A DNA stretch of 15,030 nucleotides, taken from the NCBI GenBank assembly GCA_934512105.1, contig CAKSWQ010000048.1, positions 1-15,030 of the forward strand, read 5' to 3'. Below are positions 13,709-15,030 of this stretch, one piece after another; position 1 is the first letter of the stretch; each line of letters opens with the position of its first letter. Below the pieces are notes generated by a model that did no database searches, was not told the origin of the DNA, and saw only the letters and a list, made by a program, of their open reading frames with translations. Made by a program: the position numbers and the translations under genes. Source of the stretch: an uncultured Faecalibacterium sp. Its GTDB lineage: Bacteria > Bacillota > Clostridia > Oscillospirales > Ruminococcaceae.

Positions 13709-14464
13709 TTACAAATGCAGTGCATCCAGCACTTCATTTACGATGTTCAGCGATACCTGCCCCGGCGCACTGGCCTGCCCGGGGTTGGCAAAGGTCATGG
13801 CGGAGCCGAAGGCTTCTCCCGCCAGACGGCTTACCGCACCCAGCGCCCCCATGCTCATGGTGATGACCGGCGTTTCCGGGTGAAGGTCTGCCATCTCGGC
13901 GGTAGCGGCCAGCAGCTCCAGTACATCGGTGCGGCACCGGGGCATCACGGCCAGCTTGGGCAGGTCGGCTCCGGCCTGCTGCATCTGTACCATGCGGGAA
14001 ACAAGTTCTGCCCGGGGCGGGGTCTTGACAAAATCGTGGCTGGAGCAGACCACCGCCACCCCGGAGGAATGTGCCTGCTCTACCAGTTTGGGCAGGTCTG
14101 CCCCGGCGGTGAAGAATTCGATGTCCAGCAGGTCGGCGCAGTCGGTGTCGAGGATCAGGCGCAGAAAGGCAAGGTATTCGGGATGGGAGAGCGCCTGCTC
14201 GCCGCCCTCTGCCTTGGTGCGGAAGGTCACCAGCAGAAGCTTGTCCCGCAGGGCGACCCGCAGCTTCTGTATGCAGCGGGCGATGGCAGCAGGGGACTGA
14301 AAGCCCTCGAACCAGTCTACCCGCCATTCCACACAATCGGCCTGCAATGTTGAAAACTGCGCGGCCTTTTCCAGAATAGCAGCTTCGGTGCGCTCCACAA
14401 TGGGCAGAATGACCTTGGGGCGGCCCTCCCCGATGCGGCAGCCGCGGATGTTGACACAGGACAT
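13709..14464 (-). CDS. aroD: Type I 3-dehydroquinate dehydratase
   Basis: A 251-residue TIM-barrel enzyme of the shikimate pathway that converts 3-dehydroquinate to 3-dehydroshikimate through a lysine Schiff base. All active-site residues fall at standard numbering: E46 and R48 in EWRVD, R82 and E86 in FRTKAEGG, H143 in SSHDF, K170 in LPKLAVMP, R213 in VSRLAGEAFGS, and S232/Q236 in ASAPGQ. The enzyme is therefore intact. AAAGGAG lies eight bases before ATG 14464. A TATACT (14487-14492, minus strand) could be its -10, but no good -35 accompanies it. No other shikimate gene is visible. Confidence 0.95.
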   Translation of the reverse strand: MSCVNIRGCRIGEGRPKVILPIVERTEAAILEKAAQFSTLQADCVEWRVDWFEGFQSPAAIARCIQKLRVALRDKLLLVTFRTKAEGGEQALSHPEYLAFLRLILDTDCADLLDIEFFTAGADLPKLVEQAHSSGVAVVCSSHDFVKTPPRAELVSRMVQMQQAGADLPKLAVMPRCRTDVLELLAATAEMADLHPETPVITMSMGALGAVSRLAGEAFGSAMTFANPGQASAPGQVSLNIVNEVLDALHL

Positions 14465-14634
14465 GGTGCTTCTCCTTTATATAATAAGTATAGCTACATC
14501 ATACAGGATACTGGGATGACTCCATAATACGTTCTGCCCGCCGCCTTGTCAAGAAAAGAAGGCGATTATAATAGGAGAAAAACAGGGGAGTTTACCCCTC
14601 CGCAAAGAAATTGGAAAAAAGATGTCAAAAAGTG

Positions 14635-14663
14635 TTGACAATCGTCCGGGGGTGTGGTATTAT
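14635..14663 (+). promoter_or_regulatory. rRNA operon promoter P1
   Basis: Consensus TTGACA (14635-14640), exactly 17 nt, then TATTAT (14658-14663). A short hairpin AGCGC/GCGCT (14669-14681) follows near the start site. The 566 nt from aroD to the window end hold no gene. Besides the promoters and leader there is an inverted repeat CGCCTT/AAGGCG at 14542-14564. Confidence 0.75.
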
Positions 14664-14819
14664 ACTTGAGCGCCAAGCGCTGAGACAAAAGAATGACTTC
14701 TGAAGTCCCAGCAGGAAGCCCTTGAAAAGAACCAATAGACGCTGAAAAACACCAGTTGACACTGAGATGTGCGAAGCGGTTCAAGTTCACAAAACTTCAA
14801 AAGCTTCTCAAAAAAGTGC

Positions 14820-14848
14820 TTGACAAAAAACCGCTTCTGTGGTAAAAT
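14820..14848 (+). promoter_or_regulatory. rRNA operon promoter P2
   Basis: Consensus TTGACA (14820-14825), exactly 17 nt, then TAAAAT (14843-14848), 185 bp downstream of P1. Tandem strong promoters ahead of a rRNA leader are typical of Firmicute rrn operons. Confidence 0.8.
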
Positions 14849-14854
14849 AATCAA

Positions 14855-15030
14855 GTCGTCAGCCGCTAAGGCTGAGGCGCACAGGACCTTGAAAATTGAA
14901 CAATATCGAAAGAACTTGTAACGGAACCTATTTTCATGTTGGAAGAACATGTAAAACAATTCCAAACAAAAGTAATTCACACAGGACGCAAGCGATTGCG
15001 TGCTGAGCGAAAACAAGATTTAACACTTTT
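14855..15030 (+). other. Leader of an rRNA operon (16S gene expected just past the right edge)
   Basis: After P2 comes a boxB-like hairpin CAGCC/GGCTG (14860-14874). It is followed by CCTTGAAAATTGAACAATAT (14887-14906), which closely resembles the conserved boxA-containing leader of Firmicute rrn operons used for Nus-factor antitermination. Two more hairpins follow: CATGTT/AACATG (14935-14951) and ACGCAA-GCGA-TTGCGT (14986-15001), the latter with a GNRA tetraloop. The conserved 16S 5' sequence is not reached, so 16S itself is inferred. Confidence 0.7.

Noticed and set aside
14755..14760. Third TTGACA between the two rrn promoters
   Set aside because: No acceptable -10 lies 16-18 nt downstream (the bases there are close to GTTCAA), so I do not call it a promoter.

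Overview
The window looks like chromosomal DNA of a gut Firmicute in the Oscillospiraceae/Ruminococcaceae, with Faecalibacterium or a close relative as my best guess. This rests on strong AGGAGG-type ribosome binding sites, sigma-A promoters, GC-rich metabolic genes, and a hairpin-rich intergenic repeat present in two copies. The right edge ends in an rRNA leader of Firmicute type, just before the expected start of a 16S rRNA gene. The genus is an inference.

Left part (1-4900), mostly A/T-richer. On the minus strand, reading leftwards, are an AgrA-like LytTR response regulator, an AgrC-like GHKL sensor kinase, an unrecognised 46-residue ORF, an alpha/beta-hydrolase (esterase type), and the 5' part of a YaiI/YqxD-family gene that runs off the left edge. 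The last gene carries an in-frame 84-nt insertion made of the intergenic repeat. Divergent from the regulator pair, on the plus strand, is a membrane-anchored protein of the EreA/ChaN/TraB/TIKI superfamily. I see no agrB, agrD or other pheromone gene nearby.

Middle part (4900-8930). A YheO/DauR-type regulator is divergent from an apparent operon encoding RidA, an L-cysteine desulfidase (CyuA/YhaM family) and a DAACS (SDF) amino-acid symporter. This reads as a regulated module for importing and breaking down a small neutral amino acid, probably cysteine or serine. The desulfidase makes 2-aminoacrylate and sulfide, and RidA disposes of the reactive enamine/imine. The regulator-operon gap holds two good divergent promoters and several palindromes.

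Right part (8930-15030). A large cruciform-forming repeat precedes a CDF metal exporter with a duplicated C-terminal domain. An aminotransferase and an NADP-type isocitrate dehydrogenase follow, ending at a strong bidirectional terminator. Next come the second copy of the hairpin repeat, a GNAT acetyltransferase and type I 3-dehydroquinate dehydratase (aroD), the last two on the minus strand. The final 400 bases hold tandem strong rRNA promoters and a structured leader.

The items most worth a second look are the repeat that has become coding sequence in the YaiI gene, the paired base changes in that repeat's hairpins, and the peptide-sensing-type two-component system facing a TraB/TIKI-superfamily membrane protein.
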